NCBI GenBank assembly: GCA_018385335.1
Contig: JAHAZN010000080.1
Location: forward strand, 1 to 40,846
Origin: Prevotella sp.
GTDB taxonomy: Bacteria; Bacteroidota; Bacteroidia; Bacteroidales; Bacteroidaceae
Length of the DNA stretch: 40,846 nucleotides
Direction of reading: 5' to 3'
Notes under the pieces: generated by a model
Told to the model about the DNA's origin: nothing
The model's database searches: none
Seen by the model: the letters and a program-made list of their open reading frames with translations, nothing else
Made by a program: the position numbers and the translations under genes
Shown: positions 17,869-26,727 of the stretch, piece by piece
Numbering within the stretch: the stretch's first letter is position 1
How the letters are laid out: each line of letters begins with the position of its first letter

Positions 17869-18482
17869 AAAAAACAACAACACTTCTTCTATTGTTACTC
17901 ACACTCTTCACCGCTTGCGATGACACCGAGACCTACGGTGACAAGAAAGAGAAAGAGCGTGATGCCATCAATGACTTTATCAAATCCAATCATATTCGTG
18001 TCATCAATGAGAGTGTTTTCAATGCTCATCAACAGATGACCGATACTGCTACCAATGAATATGTGTATATCGAGAGAAGCGGAGTCTATCTTCAGATTGT
18101 ACGCAAGGGCTGTGGCACAATGTTGGAGGAGAAAAAACAGGTGAACCTGCTCTGCCGCTACACAGAGTATAACATCCTCAACAAGACCGAACAGACCGCC
18201 AACATCTATGCACCTCGTCAATACGACAAGATGACGGTGACACGCACGGGTGCTACCTACACCGCCTCATTCACCTCCGGCGTGATGTACAGCAGCTATG
18301 GTGCTTCGGTGCCCGCAGGATGGCTCGTGCCCCTGCAGTTTATCTACCTCGGTCGCCAATCGACAGCCGACGATGAGATAGCTCGTGTGAGAATCATCGT
18401 GCCCCATAGTCAGGGGCATTCCTATGCCTCATCGAGCGTTTATCCCTGTTACTACGACATTACTTATCAAAGAGAAAAATAA
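17865..18482 (+). CDS. DUF4827 lipoprotein
   Basis: A 205-residue protein with a hydrophobic leader and a lipobox-like LFTAC ending at Cys18, so it is probably lipid-anchored. The rest resembles DUF4827, a Bacteroidales-specific family with distant similarity to FKBP-type peptidyl-prolyl isomerases, including a SSYGASVPAGWLVPLQFIYLG-type core. I cannot say whether it has isomerase activity. Translation is probably coupled to nrnA through the ATGA overlap, and glmM follows after 11 bases. Confidence 0.75.
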   Translation: MKKTTTLLLLLLTLFTACDDTETYGDKKEKERDAINDFIKSNHIRVINESVFNAHQQMTDTATNEYVYIERSGVYLQIVRKGCGTMLEEKKQVNLLCRYTEYNILNKTEQTANIYAPRQYDKMTVTRTGATYTASFTSGVMYSSYGASVPAGWLVPLQFIYLGRQSTADDEIARVRIIVPHSQGHSYASSSVYPCYYDITYQREK

Positions 18483-18493
18483 CCTATCATCAC

Positions 18494-19867
18494 ATGACAC
18501 TCATCAAATCTATATCAGGCATCAGAGGCACCATAGGCGGTGCCCCTGGCGATACGCTCAACCCCTTGGATATCGTGAAGTTTACTACCGCCTATGCTAC
18601 GCTCATCCGCCGCAATACTCCCAATGGGAGCAGGAAGATTGTCGTAGGTCGTGACGCTCGTCTCTCTGGTGAGATGGTGAGCCATGTCGTCTGCGGTACG
18701 CTCATGGGTATGGGCTTCGACGTGATTGACATCGGCCTGGCTACTACGCCAACCACAGAACTGGCGGTCACCATGGCTGGCGCCGACGGTGGTATCATCA
18801 TCACTGCCAGTCATAACCCTTGTCAGTGGAACGCGCTCAAACTGCTCAATGCACAGGGTGAGTTCTTCTCTGCTGCCGATGGTGCCGAACTGTTGGAGAT
18901 TGCCGGACGGGAGGAGTTTGACTACGCAGATGTAGAACATCTCGGAAGCCTCATCCACGATGACTCTTTCACCGACAGACACGTAGAGAAGGTGCTCTCG
19001 CTGCCTGCTGTCGATGCAGAGAAAGTGAGACATGCCGGTTTCCGTGTGTGTGTAGATACCATCAACAGCGTAGGAGCTATCGCCCTTCCCCCACTCTTCA
19101 AGGCGTTGGGTGTAGAGTTCCAACTGCTCAACGAAGAACCCAACGGACGATTTGCCCATAACCCCGAACCCTTGGAGAAACATCTCGGACAGATCATGGA
19201 AGAGATGAAGGGAGGACAATATGACCTGGGCATCGTGGTGGACCCCGATGTTGACCGACTCGCATTTATCTGCGAAGATGGTAAAATGTTTGGAGAGGAA
19301 TATACGCTGGTGAGCGTAGCCGACTATGTGCTCTCCCGCACTCCCGGTGCCACGGTGAGCAACCTCAGTTCATCACGCGCGCTGAGCGATGTGGCTGCCC
19401 GCCACAACTGTTCTTACACAGCTGCCGCCGTGGGCGAGGTGAACGTCACTACCACGATGAAGGCGGTGGGCGCTGTCATCGGAGGCGAGGGTAACGGTGG
19501 TGTCATCTATCCTCCTTGCCACTACGGACGCGACGCCCTCGTAGGCATCGCCCTCTTCCTCTCCTCACTCGCTGAGAAGGGATGCCGTGTGAGCGAACTC
19601 CGTGCTTCTCTGCCCACCTATTTCATGGCGAAACACCGTGTTGACCTCACTGCCGATACCGACATCGATGCCTTGCTCAACCGCGTGAAGACACACTATA
19701 ACGACCAGCGTATCACTCTCATCGATGGGGTGAAAATCGACTTTGCTGACAGTTGGGTACACCTGCGCCGCTCTAATACCGAACCCATTATCCGCATCTA
19801 TAGCGAAGCACCGACAATGGAGGCTGCAGAAGCACTGGCCAAAGAGGTGGCTCAACTGATGGTATGA
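18494..19867 (+). CDS. glmM: Phosphoglucosamine mutase (phosphohexomutase family)
   Basis: A 457-residue alpha-D-phosphohexomutase. The phospho-serine loop is TASHNP with Ser106 at its centre, the metal-binding loop is DPDVDR (Asp250, Asp252, Asp254), the sugar-recognition loop is GEGNGG, and the phosphate-binding RRSNTEPIIRIYSE is near the C-terminus. GlmM converts glucosamine-6-phosphate to glucosamine-1-phosphate for UDP-GlcNAc, peptidoglycan and lipid A synthesis. The sugar loop differs from the GEQSGH of classical GlmM and is closer to archaeal and Bacteroidetes variants, so phosphomannomutase or phosphoglucomutase activity is not excluded. It is last in the run with nrnA and the DUF4827 lipoprotein. 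Confidence 0.85.
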   Translation: MTLIKSISGIRGTIGGAPGDTLNPLDIVKFTTAYATLIRRNTPNGSRKIVVGRDARLSGEMVSHVVCGTLMGMGFDVIDIGLATTPTTELAVTMAGADGGIIITASHNPCQWNALKLLNAQGEFFSAADGAELLEIAGREEFDYADVEHLGSLIHDDSFTDRHVEKVLSLPAVDAEKVRHAGFRVCVDTINSVGAIALPPLFKALGVEFQLLNEEPNGRFAHNPEPLEKHLGQIMEEMKGGQYDLGIVVDPDVDRLAFICEDGKMFGEEYTLVSVADYVLSRTPGATVSNLSSSRALSDVAARHNCSYTAAAVGEVNVTTTMKAVGAVIGGEGNGGVIYPPCHYGRDALVGIALFLSSLAEKGCRVSELRASLPTYFMAKHRVDLTADTDIDALLNRVKTHYNDQRITLIDGVKIDFADSWVHLRRSNTEPIIRIYSEAPTMEAAEALAKEVAQLMV

Positions 19868-19916
19868 GCAGCGCGCAACAAACGCAAATATCGGTTAATA
19901 TAGTTTAATATACAGG

Positions 19917-19945
19917 TAAAGCCATGGCAATAAACCATGGCTTTA
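19917..19945. repeat. Perfect 11-bp inverted repeat overlapping the ATPase promoter
   Basis: Arms 19917-19927 (TAAAGCCATGG) and 19935-19945 (CCATGGCTTTA) are exact reverse complements around a 7-base loop. The -7 element of the next promoter begins two bases later, so the repeat covers the -33 region. It could be an operator, a terminator for glmM (only a broken T-rich tail follows), or both. Confidence 0.8.
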
Positions 19946-19947
19946 TG

Positions 19948-19955
19948 TATTTTTG
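19948..19955 (+). promoter_or_regulatory. Promoter element of the ATPase-DUF4435 pair
   Basis: TATTTTTG matches TAnnTTTG. Transcription would start near 19962, 37 bases before the ATG at 19999. No TTTG is present at the -33 position, which lies within the inverted repeat, so the promoter may be weak or need an activator. Confidence 0.55.
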
Positions 19956-19998
19956 CAAATAAGAAAAACATATAGCTAAGAGAAGGAGAGATAATGCT

Positions 19999-20820
19999 AT
20001 GGTACAGAAATATGCTGACTACATCACGCGCATAGAGATCGACTCTCTTTGGAGCGGACAGAAACACATCGTCTGGGATCTCGACCCCAAGGTCAATATC
20101 CTCAGTGGTATCAATGGTGTGGGCAAGAGCACCATCCTCAACAAGGTGGTGAAGAGTCTGCTTCGCGGCGGCGAACTCAGCGACAATCCGCTGCCTGGCG
20201 TAAAAATCAAAGTGTGGCCCGAAGAGGCATCGATGGTGAGGTTTGATGTGATAAGGAGCTTCGACCGACCGCTGGTGTCGAGCGAGACGGTGAGCCGCAT
20301 CGTGGATGCTTCGGTGGCAACAGAACTCGACTGGCAGCTCTATCAGCTGCAGCGTAAATATCTCGACTACCAGGTGAACATCGGTAACCGCATCATCGAA
20401 GTGCTACAGCGAGGGGGCGAGAACGCAGCAGCCGAGGCGGCGAGAATCTCCGAGGCTAAAAAGAAATTCCAAGATATGACCGACCGCCTGTTTGCCGATA
20501 CAGGGAAGAAGATTATCCGCACGAAAAACGAGATAATGTTCACACAGATAGGCGAACAGCTCTCACCATACCAACTGTCGAGCGGAGAAAAACAGATGCT
20601 CGTCATCCTGCTCACCGTACTCGTGGAGGACAACCGTCACTCGGTGCTCCTCATGGATGAGCCAGAGGTGAGTCTGCATATTGAATGGCAACAGAAGCTC
20701 ATTGAGATGATTACCGATCTCAATCCCAACGTGCAGATTATTCTCACCACTCACTCTCCTGCTGTCATCATGAACGGATGGATGGACAAGGTGACGGAGG
20801 TGAGCGACATTACCCTATAG
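19999..20820 (+). CDS. Short ABC/SMC-like ATPase (AAA_15/AAA_21, OLD/AriA-like)
   Basis: A 273-residue ATPase with an ABC-type head: Walker A GINGVGKST (37-45), a signature-like LSSGEKQ (193-199), Walker B VLLMDEPEVSLH (216-227) with Asp220 and Glu221, and an H-loop TTHSPAV with His252. The segment from about 120 to 185 is helical and charged. A strong AGAAGGAGAG site precedes the ATG by 8 bases, unusual in this window. The gene is followed after 2 bases by the DUF4435 gene. The AAA plus DUF4435 layout is that of AriA/AriB (PARIS) and related OLD-like systems, but this protein lacks the larger insert regions of typical AriA. Function is inferred from architecture; it may instead be a conserved Bacteroidales maintenance gene. 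Confidence 0.82.
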   Translation: MVQKYADYITRIEIDSLWSGQKHIVWDLDPKVNILSGINGVGKSTILNKVVKSLLRGGELSDNPLPGVKIKVWPEEASMVRFDVIRSFDRPLVSSETVSRIVDASVATELDWQLYQLQRKYLDYQVNIGNRIIEVLQRGGENAAAEAARISEAKKKFQDMTDRLFADTGKKIIRTKNEIMFTQIGEQLSPYQLSSGEKQMLVILLTVLVEDNRHSVLLMDEPEVSLHIEWQQKLIEMITDLNPNVQIILTTHSPAVIMNGWMDKVTEVSDITL

Positions 20821-20822
20821 CT

Positions 20823-21818
20823 ATGAGCAAACTGAACGAGGCCATCAACTCTCGCTATATCGAGGCAGCGAACAGGATGAGGCCCAAGAACGCCAGAAGG
20901 CGTATTGTGGCCTACGTGGAGAGCTACGATGATGTGTTCTTCTGGCGTACTGTGCTCAATGCCATGGAGGACAAAGAGAGATATTTCGAAGTGATGCTGC
21001 CCACAAGGAGTAGGTTGGCACGAGGGAAGAAATCGGCTCTCATGGCACTCGTGGAGGGTAACCACATGGGAAGGGATATGATAGCCTGCGTCGATGCAGA
21101 CTACGACTACCTGCTACAGGGGGTTACCGCTACATCAAAACTTATTCTGGAGAACCCCTACGTCTTTCATTCTTATGTCTATGCCATCGAGAACTATCAG
21201 TGCTATGCTGAGAGTCTGCACCAGGTATGTGTGATGATAACGCTCAACGACCACGCTGTGTTCAACTTTGAACGGTTCTTCAAGACCTACTCGGAGATTA
21301 TCTATCCTCTCTTCGTCTGGTCGATATGGATGTATCGCAAGGGCTGGCATGGGGAATTCTCGCTCTCTGATTTCTGTCAGGTGGTGGAGACGGGACGCTT
21401 CGACATCAGTCATCCTCAAGGGGTTCTCGAACATCTCAGAAGGAAGGTGAAGAGAAAGATGGAAACGCTCAAGAAGAGATTTCCTAAGGGAGAAGAAGAG
21501 TGGCAGGCGACAAGCGACGACCTGAGGCGTCTGGGAGTGAAGCCCGAAGAGACCTATCTCTATATCCAGGGACATCATCTCAGCGACACAGTGGTGGTGC
21601 CGCTCCTCACCAAGGTGTGCAACAGACTTCGCTTAGAGCGTGAAGACGAGATACACCGCACTGCTGTTCACCGTACGCAGATGTACAACGAACTATCATG
21701 TTATGAGAACAGTATCTCCGACATAAGGACGTCGCTCAAGCGAAATACTGGATATATGGGATGTGAACAATTTAAGCTACTGCAGGAGGACATCAGAAAT
21801 TATCTCGATGCCCAGTGA
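20823..21818 (+). CDS. DUF4435 protein (TOPRIM-like, AriB-like nuclease candidate)
   Basis: A 331-residue protein. AYVESYDDVFFW (30-41) supplies the TOPRIM-type acidic Glu33, and CVDADYDYL (89-97) the DxD pair (Asp91, Asp93, Asp95). A basic RGKKSAL (67-73) lies between them, and YAIENYQCY (120-128) is the usual DUF4435 segment. The C-terminal half is mostly helical and unassigned. I placed the start at 20823, two bases after the ATPase stop, rather than an earlier in-frame ATG at 20778 that lies inside the ATPase gene and adds 15 unrelated residues. The acidic motifs are intact, so nuclease activity is plausible but unproven. The gene converges with trkH after 29 bases. Confidence 0.83.
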   Translation: MSKLNEAINSRYIEAANRMRPKNARRRIVAYVESYDDVFFWRTVLNAMEDKERYFEVMLPTRSRLARGKKSALMALVEGNHMGRDMIACVDADYDYLLQGVTATSKLILENPYVFHSYVYAIENYQCYAESLHQVCVMITLNDHAVFNFERFFKTYSEIIYPLFVWSIWMYRKGWHGEFSLSDFCQVVETGRFDISHPQGVLEHLRRKVKRKMETLKKRFPKGEEEWQATSDDLRRLGVKPEETYLYIQGHHLSDTVVVPLLTKVCNRLRLEREDEIHRTAVHRTQMYNELSCYENSISDIRTSLKRNTGYMGCEQFKLLQEDIRNYLDAQ

Positions 21819-21847
21819 ACCCTCATTCTTATCCCCTCACAGGATGA

Positions 21848-23305
21848 TCAGTTCTCCTTCCAGTAACTGCGGGTGAAGAGAACGAAGACGGTCATCACCT
21901 CTAAACGTCCCATCAACATCAGCAACGAACAGATCCACTTGATGGTGTCGGGGAGCGAACTCCACGACATCACCGGTCCTATCTCTGTTCCAAGTGTCGG
22001 ACCCACATTACTCATACAACTCAACGAGATGGTGATGGCATTGGTGTGGTCGATACCTGCTGCTATCATGATGGTGGCTGTCACCAGACACATCAGGATA
22101 TAGACGGCAAAGAAGGCTAAGAGTGAAGAGATTTTCGCGGGAGGTATCGTCTGACCATTCACCTTCACGGGCAACACGGCATTGGGATGGAGGAGATGAC
22201 GAAACTCATTGTGTACCACCTTGATAATCATCACACCACGGATACACTTGAATCCTCCTGACGTAGAACCGGCACAGGCACCTATGAACATACAGCAACC
22301 AAGGATGACCCACGTGATATGTGGCCACTTTCCCGCATCATCGTTGAAGAGTCCGGTAGTGGTGATAAAAGAGACCACCTGAAAGAGCGCACTGCGGAAA
22401 GCCTGCTCAAGGTCATAGTTGAGACGAGTGAGGAGGATATACATAATCCACACCGTTGCTCCGGCAACCACACCTATGTAGAGTCGAAACTCCGAATTGC
22501 GTAACAGCTGCATCACCTGTCCCTTAAACAGAAAAGCATAGAGCAACACGAAGTTCGTTCCTGCCATAAACTGGAAGGCGATGCTGATATACTCGATGGC
22601 AGGGGAGATGAAATATTTGGCACTGTCATTATGTGGTGCGAAACCTCCTGTCGCTGTCGTAGTCATCGAATAGTTGATGCTGTCAAACCACGTCATACCA
22701 GCCACCCAATAGCAGATAATACAGGCGATGGTGAGTGCCAGATAGATAGACCACAGCCACTTGGCACTGGTGGTGAGGCGGGGGTGCATCTTCGACTTAA
22801 ACGGTCCTGTGACCTCGGCGGCAAAGACCTTCATACTTCCTCCTACCATAGAAGGAAGGATAGCAATGGTGAAGAACACTATTCCCAACGCACCTATCCA
22901 CTGACTCAGGGTGCGCCAAAAGAGGATGCCATGAGGCAGACACTCTACATCATCGAGGATGGTAGCTCCCGTGGTGGTGAAACCCGACATCGTTTCAAAA
23001 TAGGCATCGGTGACACTGGTGATATAGCCTCCTATAAGGAAGGGGAGCATGCCAAAGGCACTGAATACGATCCATGTGGCTGTCACCAGGAGATAGGAGT
23101 CGCGACGGTTGAGGTTGTTGCCCGACCGCCTTCCAAGATACTTGAACGCCATACCTACCGAGGAGGTGATGGTGGCAGAGAGGAGAAACGCCAGCACATC
23201 GTCTTCGCCATAACCCACAGCCACACCAAGACAGACGAACATCAGCAGACTCTCCAATAGGAGCAACTGACCGATAATCTTGGCTATCATGCGATAGTTT
23301 ACCAT
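21848..23305 (-). CDS. trkH: Trk potassium uptake protein, membrane subunit
   Basis: A 485-residue inner-membrane channel of the TrkH/KtrB family. Four selectivity-filter loops can be seen: FTTTGATIL, TTTATGGFAP, ITTTGLFND and CMSNVGPTLG, each with the conserved glycine, between pairs of hydrophobic helices. TrkH conducts potassium when gated by the nucleotide-binding subunit TrkA. The start overlaps the end of trkA by 7 bases, so the two are translationally coupled. Length is normal. Confidence 0.94.
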   Translation of the reverse strand: MVNYRMIAKIIGQLLLLESLLMFVCLGVAVGYGEDDVLAFLLSATITSSVGMAFKYLGRRSGNNLNRRDSYLLVTATWIVFSAFGMLPFLIGGYITSVTDAYFETMSGFTTTGATILDDVECLPHGILFWRTLSQWIGALGIVFFTIAILPSMVGGSMKVFAAEVTGPFKSKMHPRLTTSAKWLWSIYLALTIACIICYWVAGMTWFDSINYSMTTTATGGFAPHNDSAKYFISPAIEYISIAFQFMAGTNFVLLYAFLFKGQVMQLLRNSEFRLYIGVVAGATVWIMYILLTRLNYDLEQAFRSALFQVVSFITTTGLFNDDAGKWPHITWVILGCCMFIGACAGSTSGGFKCIRGVMIIKVVHNEFRHLLHPNAVLPVKVNGQTIPPAKISSLLAFFAVYILMCLVTATIMIAAGIDHTNAITISLSCMSNVGPTLGTEIGPVMSWSSLPDTIKWICSLLMLMGRLEVMTVFVLFTRSYWKEN

Positions 23306-24657
23306 AGCTTGCTCTTCTTAAAGTATTTCTCTGTTTTCTTCAATGCGTGTTCATGACAGAACACCATCACCGAGTCACCAGCCTCGATACGCGAGTTACC
23401 ATTCACGAGTATTCCTTTGCCGTCGCGCACCAGTCCTCCTATCGTCACCCCAAAGGGCAGACCGAGTTCTTTCACTGGTCGGCGTGTGACAGGAGAGCCT
23501 TCAGCGGCAACAAACTCCACCACATCAGAGTCGGCCATCATCAGCGAGCGCAGATTGCTCACGTCGGCATCGAGCATCATCTGATAGATATGACTGGCAG
23601 CCACCGTCTTCTTATTGATGATGGTACCAATGTCGAGGCCCTCGGCCATACTCACATAATCGAGGTTCTCTACCATAGCGATGGTCTTCCTTACTCCAAG
23701 TTTCTTGGCTGTGAGACAGGCCAGGATATTAGACTCTGTATTGTCGGTGAGGGCGACAAAAGCCTGGGTATTCTCTATTCCCTCCTCGATGAGCAGACTC
23801 ACATCGCGGGCATCGCCATGGATAACTATGGTATTGGAATCATTGAGCAACACGTTAAGCCTTTCGCATCGGGCAGCATCCTCCTCAATGATTTTGATGT
23901 TCATATAGTCGGCAGCAGTGAGTGCAGCACGCACGGTGGTCTTTCCTCCTCCCATGATGATGACGTTCTTCACGTCGGCATAATGTTCTTTTCCTGTGAT
24001 CTTTCGGATATAGGAGATATACTCCTTTGTGGTCATGAAATATGCGAGGTCACCCACCCTCAGTTCGTCGTTACCACTTGGGATGAGCGTATCATCACCT
24101 CGTTTGATAGCCACCACATGATAGGGGTCATCGGGTCCACACAGTTCTCTCAGCGGTCGGTTCAGAATCTCACAGGTCTCACGGAGCTTCACACCGAGCA
24201 TCACCAGGGCTCCTCCATGCACATCCCATCGCTGTCGCACCCAACTCATCTTCAGTCCGTTGTTGATGTCGATGGCAGCCAGCACCTCGGGATAGATAAG
24301 GGAATCGATACCGAGTTCCTTGAAGAAAGGAGAGAGATGGGGGGCCAGATATTCATAATTATCAATGCGCGCAACGGTCTTTGCAGCTCCCAGGGCATGA
24401 GCAAGGATACAAGAGTTCATATTCTTGCTCTCATCAGGGGTGACACCCACAAAGAGGTCGGTATGTTCTATCCCTGCCTCTTTCAGCATCTTAATACTCG
24501 TGGGTGAGCCCTGGAGGGTCATGATATCGTATTGGACATCCAGTCCGTCAAGACGGTTCTCATCCTCATCGATGAGTATGCAGTCCTGATGGTCTCGAGA
24601 GAGTAGTCGGGCCAGATGGGTGCCCACGGCACCTGCTCCTGCTATGATAATCTTCAT
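23299..24657 (-). CDS. trkA: Trk potassium uptake regulator (two RCK domains)
   Basis: A 452-residue peripheral membrane protein that binds NAD(H) or ATP and gates TrkH. It has two RCK units. The first opens with IIIAGAGAVGTHLARLL and a canonical GxGxxG. The second, from about residue 230, opens with VIIMGGGKTTVRAAL, where the final glycine is missing, suggesting altered or lost nucleotide binding in that half. Each unit is followed by a TrkA-C-type region. It lies 41 bases downstream of dxs, an arrangement I recall from other Bacteroidales. Confidence 0.94.
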   Translation of the reverse strand: MKIIIAGAGAVGTHLARLLSRDHQDCILIDEDENRLDGLDVQYDIMTLQGSPTSIKMLKEAGIEHTDLFVGVTPDESKNMNSCILAHALGAAKTVARIDNYEYLAPHLSPFFKELGIDSLIYPEVLAAIDINNGLKMSWVRQRWDVHGGALVMLGVKLRETCEILNRPLRELCGPDDPYHVVAIKRGDDTLIPSGNDELRVGDLAYFMTTKEYISYIRKITGKEHYADVKNVIIMGGGKTTVRAALTAADYMNIKIIEEDAARCERLNVLLNDSNTIVIHGDARDVSLLIEEGIENTQAFVALTDNTESNILACLTAKKLGVRKTIAMVENLDYVSMAEGLDIGTIINKKTVAASHIYQMMLDADVSNLRSLMMADSDVVEFVAAEGSPVTRRPVKELGLPFGVTIGGLVRDGKGILVNGNSRIEAGDSVMVFCHEHALKKTEKYFKKSKLW

Positions 24658-24698
24658 AATAAGATGTTTATGTTCTTGTGTGATGATTTTTCTTCTCG

Positions 24699-26612
24699 TT
24701 ATCGAGAGAGCATCGCTTCAATCTCTTTTCTTATACCTTCTTTATCTATGCCAAGAAGATGATACTGCTCGCCTACGGTGGCATGTGGTACGAACTCATC
24801 GGGCAGACCGAGCCTTACCACACGAGGCGCATAGCCATGGTCGCTCATCCATTCGAGCACTGCACTTCCCATACCTCCATTTCTCACGCCATCTTCTATG
24901 CAGAGCACCCGTTGGTACTGTTCTCCTATGGCAGTGAGCATGGTCTCGTCGAGGGGTTTGAGGAATCGCAGGTCATAGTGAGCGATGCTCAGTGCGCCAT
25001 CGCCCTGTGTACGATGAGATTGCTCCACCTCACTGATAGCCTCGGCAGCGAGATATCCTATCGGACCAAGGGTGATGACCGCCATGCTCTTTCCTTCTTT
25101 CAGACAGCGTCCCTTGCCCACCTCAACTGCTTCTAACGGGCAGCGCCAGTCAACACACGAGCCTTGGCCTCGTGGATAACGAATAACGAAAGGTCCCATG
25201 TCAGGCAGTTGGGCGGTGAACATCAGTCGGCGCAACTCACGCTCGTCCATAGGCGAGGCGATGGTGAGATGAGGCACTGGTCTGAGTGCGGCGAGGTCGA
25301 AGGCTCCGTGATGAGTGGGACCATCTTCGCCCACCAGTCCTGCCCTGTCGAAACAGAGCACAACATTGAGCCGTGCGATAGCCACATCATGGATGATGTT
25401 ATCATAGGCACGTTGGGCAAAAGCACTATAGATATTGCAGTAAGGGAGCCATCCCTCGGTAGCCATACCTGCGGAGAAGGTGACGGCATGTCCTTCAGCT
25501 ATGCCCACATCAAAGGTACGCTGGGGCATCGCCTTCATCATGATATTCATAGAGCATCCCGTAGGCATGGCTGGTGTCACACCCACAATCTTCTCATTCT
25601 GCTGTGCCAGTTCCAAGAGGGTCTCGCCAAACACATCCTGATAGCGTGGTGGTTCGCCCGAGGTGTCGTGAATCAGTCGTTCACCGGTATCTACATCAAA
25701 TTTCCCCGGTGCATGCCATAGGGTGGCATGTCGCTCTGCCGGTTCATATCCCTTTCCTTTGGTGGTATGTAGATGGAGGAGCTTAGGGCCTTTCATCTCC
25801 TTCAACTGTCGCAAGATACGCACCAGTTCGATAATGTCATGTCCGTCGAAGGGTCCGAAGTATCTGATATTCAGTCCTTCAAAGATATTCTGCTGATGAC
25901 TGATAGCCGATTTCAGGGCATTGCTCAGACGGATGATTCCTTTGCGGCGGTCATCCTCGAGATAGCCTTTGGAATGGAGCCATCGCGACAGTCGGAATCG
26001 CAGGGCATTATAAGTCTCATTGGTGTTGAGTTTGAGCAGATACTCCTTCATGCCTCCCACACTGCGGTCGATACTCATATTGTTATCATTGAGTATGATA
26101 AGCATGTTATTAGGTGTTGACGAGGCATTGTTGAGCCCCTCAAAAGCCAGTCCACCGCTCATCGCGCCATCGCCTATCACAGCCACCACATGACGGTCGC
26201 TCTCTCTATCTGCCACAGCCATACCGAGGGCAGCAGAGATAGAGTTGGAGGCATGTCCACAGGTAAAGGTATCATATTCGCTCTCCAAGGGTGAGGGGAA
26301 GGGCATGATACCACCCTTCTTTCGGTTGGTAAAAAAACGCTCCTTTCTTCCTGTGAGAATCTTATGTCCGTAAGCCTGATGTCCTACGTCCCATACGATG
26401 CGGTCGTTGGGGGTGTTATAGACATAGTGGAGAGCCACTGTGATCTCCACCACGCCAAGACTGGAGGCCAAATGTCCTGGGTTGACAGAAAGCTCATTGA
26501 GGATATCACGTCGAAGCTCTTCACAAACCTGAGGCAACTGTTCCACTTTCAGCTGTCTCAGGTCATTGGGATATTTTATCTGGCCAAGAAGGCCTGTGTT
26601 ATCTTCTTTCAC
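24699..26612 (-). CDS. dxs: 1-deoxy-D-xylulose-5-phosphate synthase
   Basis: A 637-residue thiamine-diphosphate enzyme that condenses pyruvate and glyceraldehyde-3-phosphate, the first step of the MEP isoprenoid pathway. The sequence has [17 protein letters not shown], the TPP motif [18 protein letters not shown] ending LNDNNMSI, and [15 protein letters not shown] with the catalytic Glu. An in-frame ATG at 26672 would lie upstream of the promoter, so I start at the GTG at 26612 ([10 protein letters not shown]), about 20 bases after the predicted transcription start. The Shine-Dalgarno site is poor. trkA and trkH follow. Confidence 0.93.
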   Translation of the reverse strand: MKEDNTGLLGQIKYPNDLRQLKVEQLPQVCEELRRDILNELSVNPGHLASSLGVVEITVALHYVYNTPNDRIVWDVGHQAYGHKILTGRKERFFTNRKKGGIMPFPSPLESEYDTFTCGHASNSISAALGMAVADRESDRHVVAVIGDGAMSGGLAFEGLNNASSTPNNMLIILNDNNMSIDRSVGGMKEYLLKLNTNETYNALRFRLSRWLHSKGYLEDDRRKGIIRLSNALKSAISHQQNIFEGLNIRYFGPFDGHDIIELVRILRQLKEMKGPKLLHLHTTKGKGYEPAERHATLWHAPGKFDVDTGERLIHDTSGEPPRYQDVFGETLLELAQQNEKIVGVTPAMPTGCSMNIMMKAMPQRTFDVGIAEGHAVTFSAGMATEGWLPYCNIYSAFAQRAYDNIIHDVAIARLNVVLCFDRAGLVGEDGPTHHGAFDLAALRPVPHLTIASPMDERELRRLMFTAQLPDMGPFVIRYPRGQGSCVDWRCPLEAVEVGKGRCLKEGKSMAVITLGPIGYLAAEAISEVEQSHRTQGDGALSIAHYDLRFLKPLDETMLTAIGEQYQRVLCIEDGVRNGGMGSAVLEWMSDHGYAPRVVRLGLPDEFVPHATVGEQYHLLGIDKEGIRKEIEAMLSR

Positions 26613-26637
26613 TTTTAGATGAGTAATAAACGAGATG

Positions 26638-26668
26638 CAAAGATAGTGGAAAAGAGTGGAACAACAAA
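26638..26668 (-). promoter_or_regulatory. Consensus promoter for dxs-trkA-trkH
   Basis: On the minus strand TTTG (26668-26665), 19 bases, then TATCTTTG (26645-26638), matching both Bacteroidetes elements. RNA would start near 26631. This rules out the longer ATG start for dxs at 26672. Confidence 0.75.
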
Positions 26669-26727
26669 ACAAACAGGAGGTTTTGTGTCACTCGTCCCAC
26701 GACATCCTCTGTACATCAACTCTTCTC

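Noticed and set aside
19999..21818. The ATPase-DUF4435 pair as a recent mobile-element insertion
   Set aside because: No integrase, transposase, tRNA, direct repeats or obvious base-composition change is seen at its borders.
23347..24507. A 386-codon plus-strand open frame opposite trkA
   Set aside because: His/Ser-rich shadow translation of a conserved gene; no recognisable domain, and TrkA motifs on the other strand are clear.
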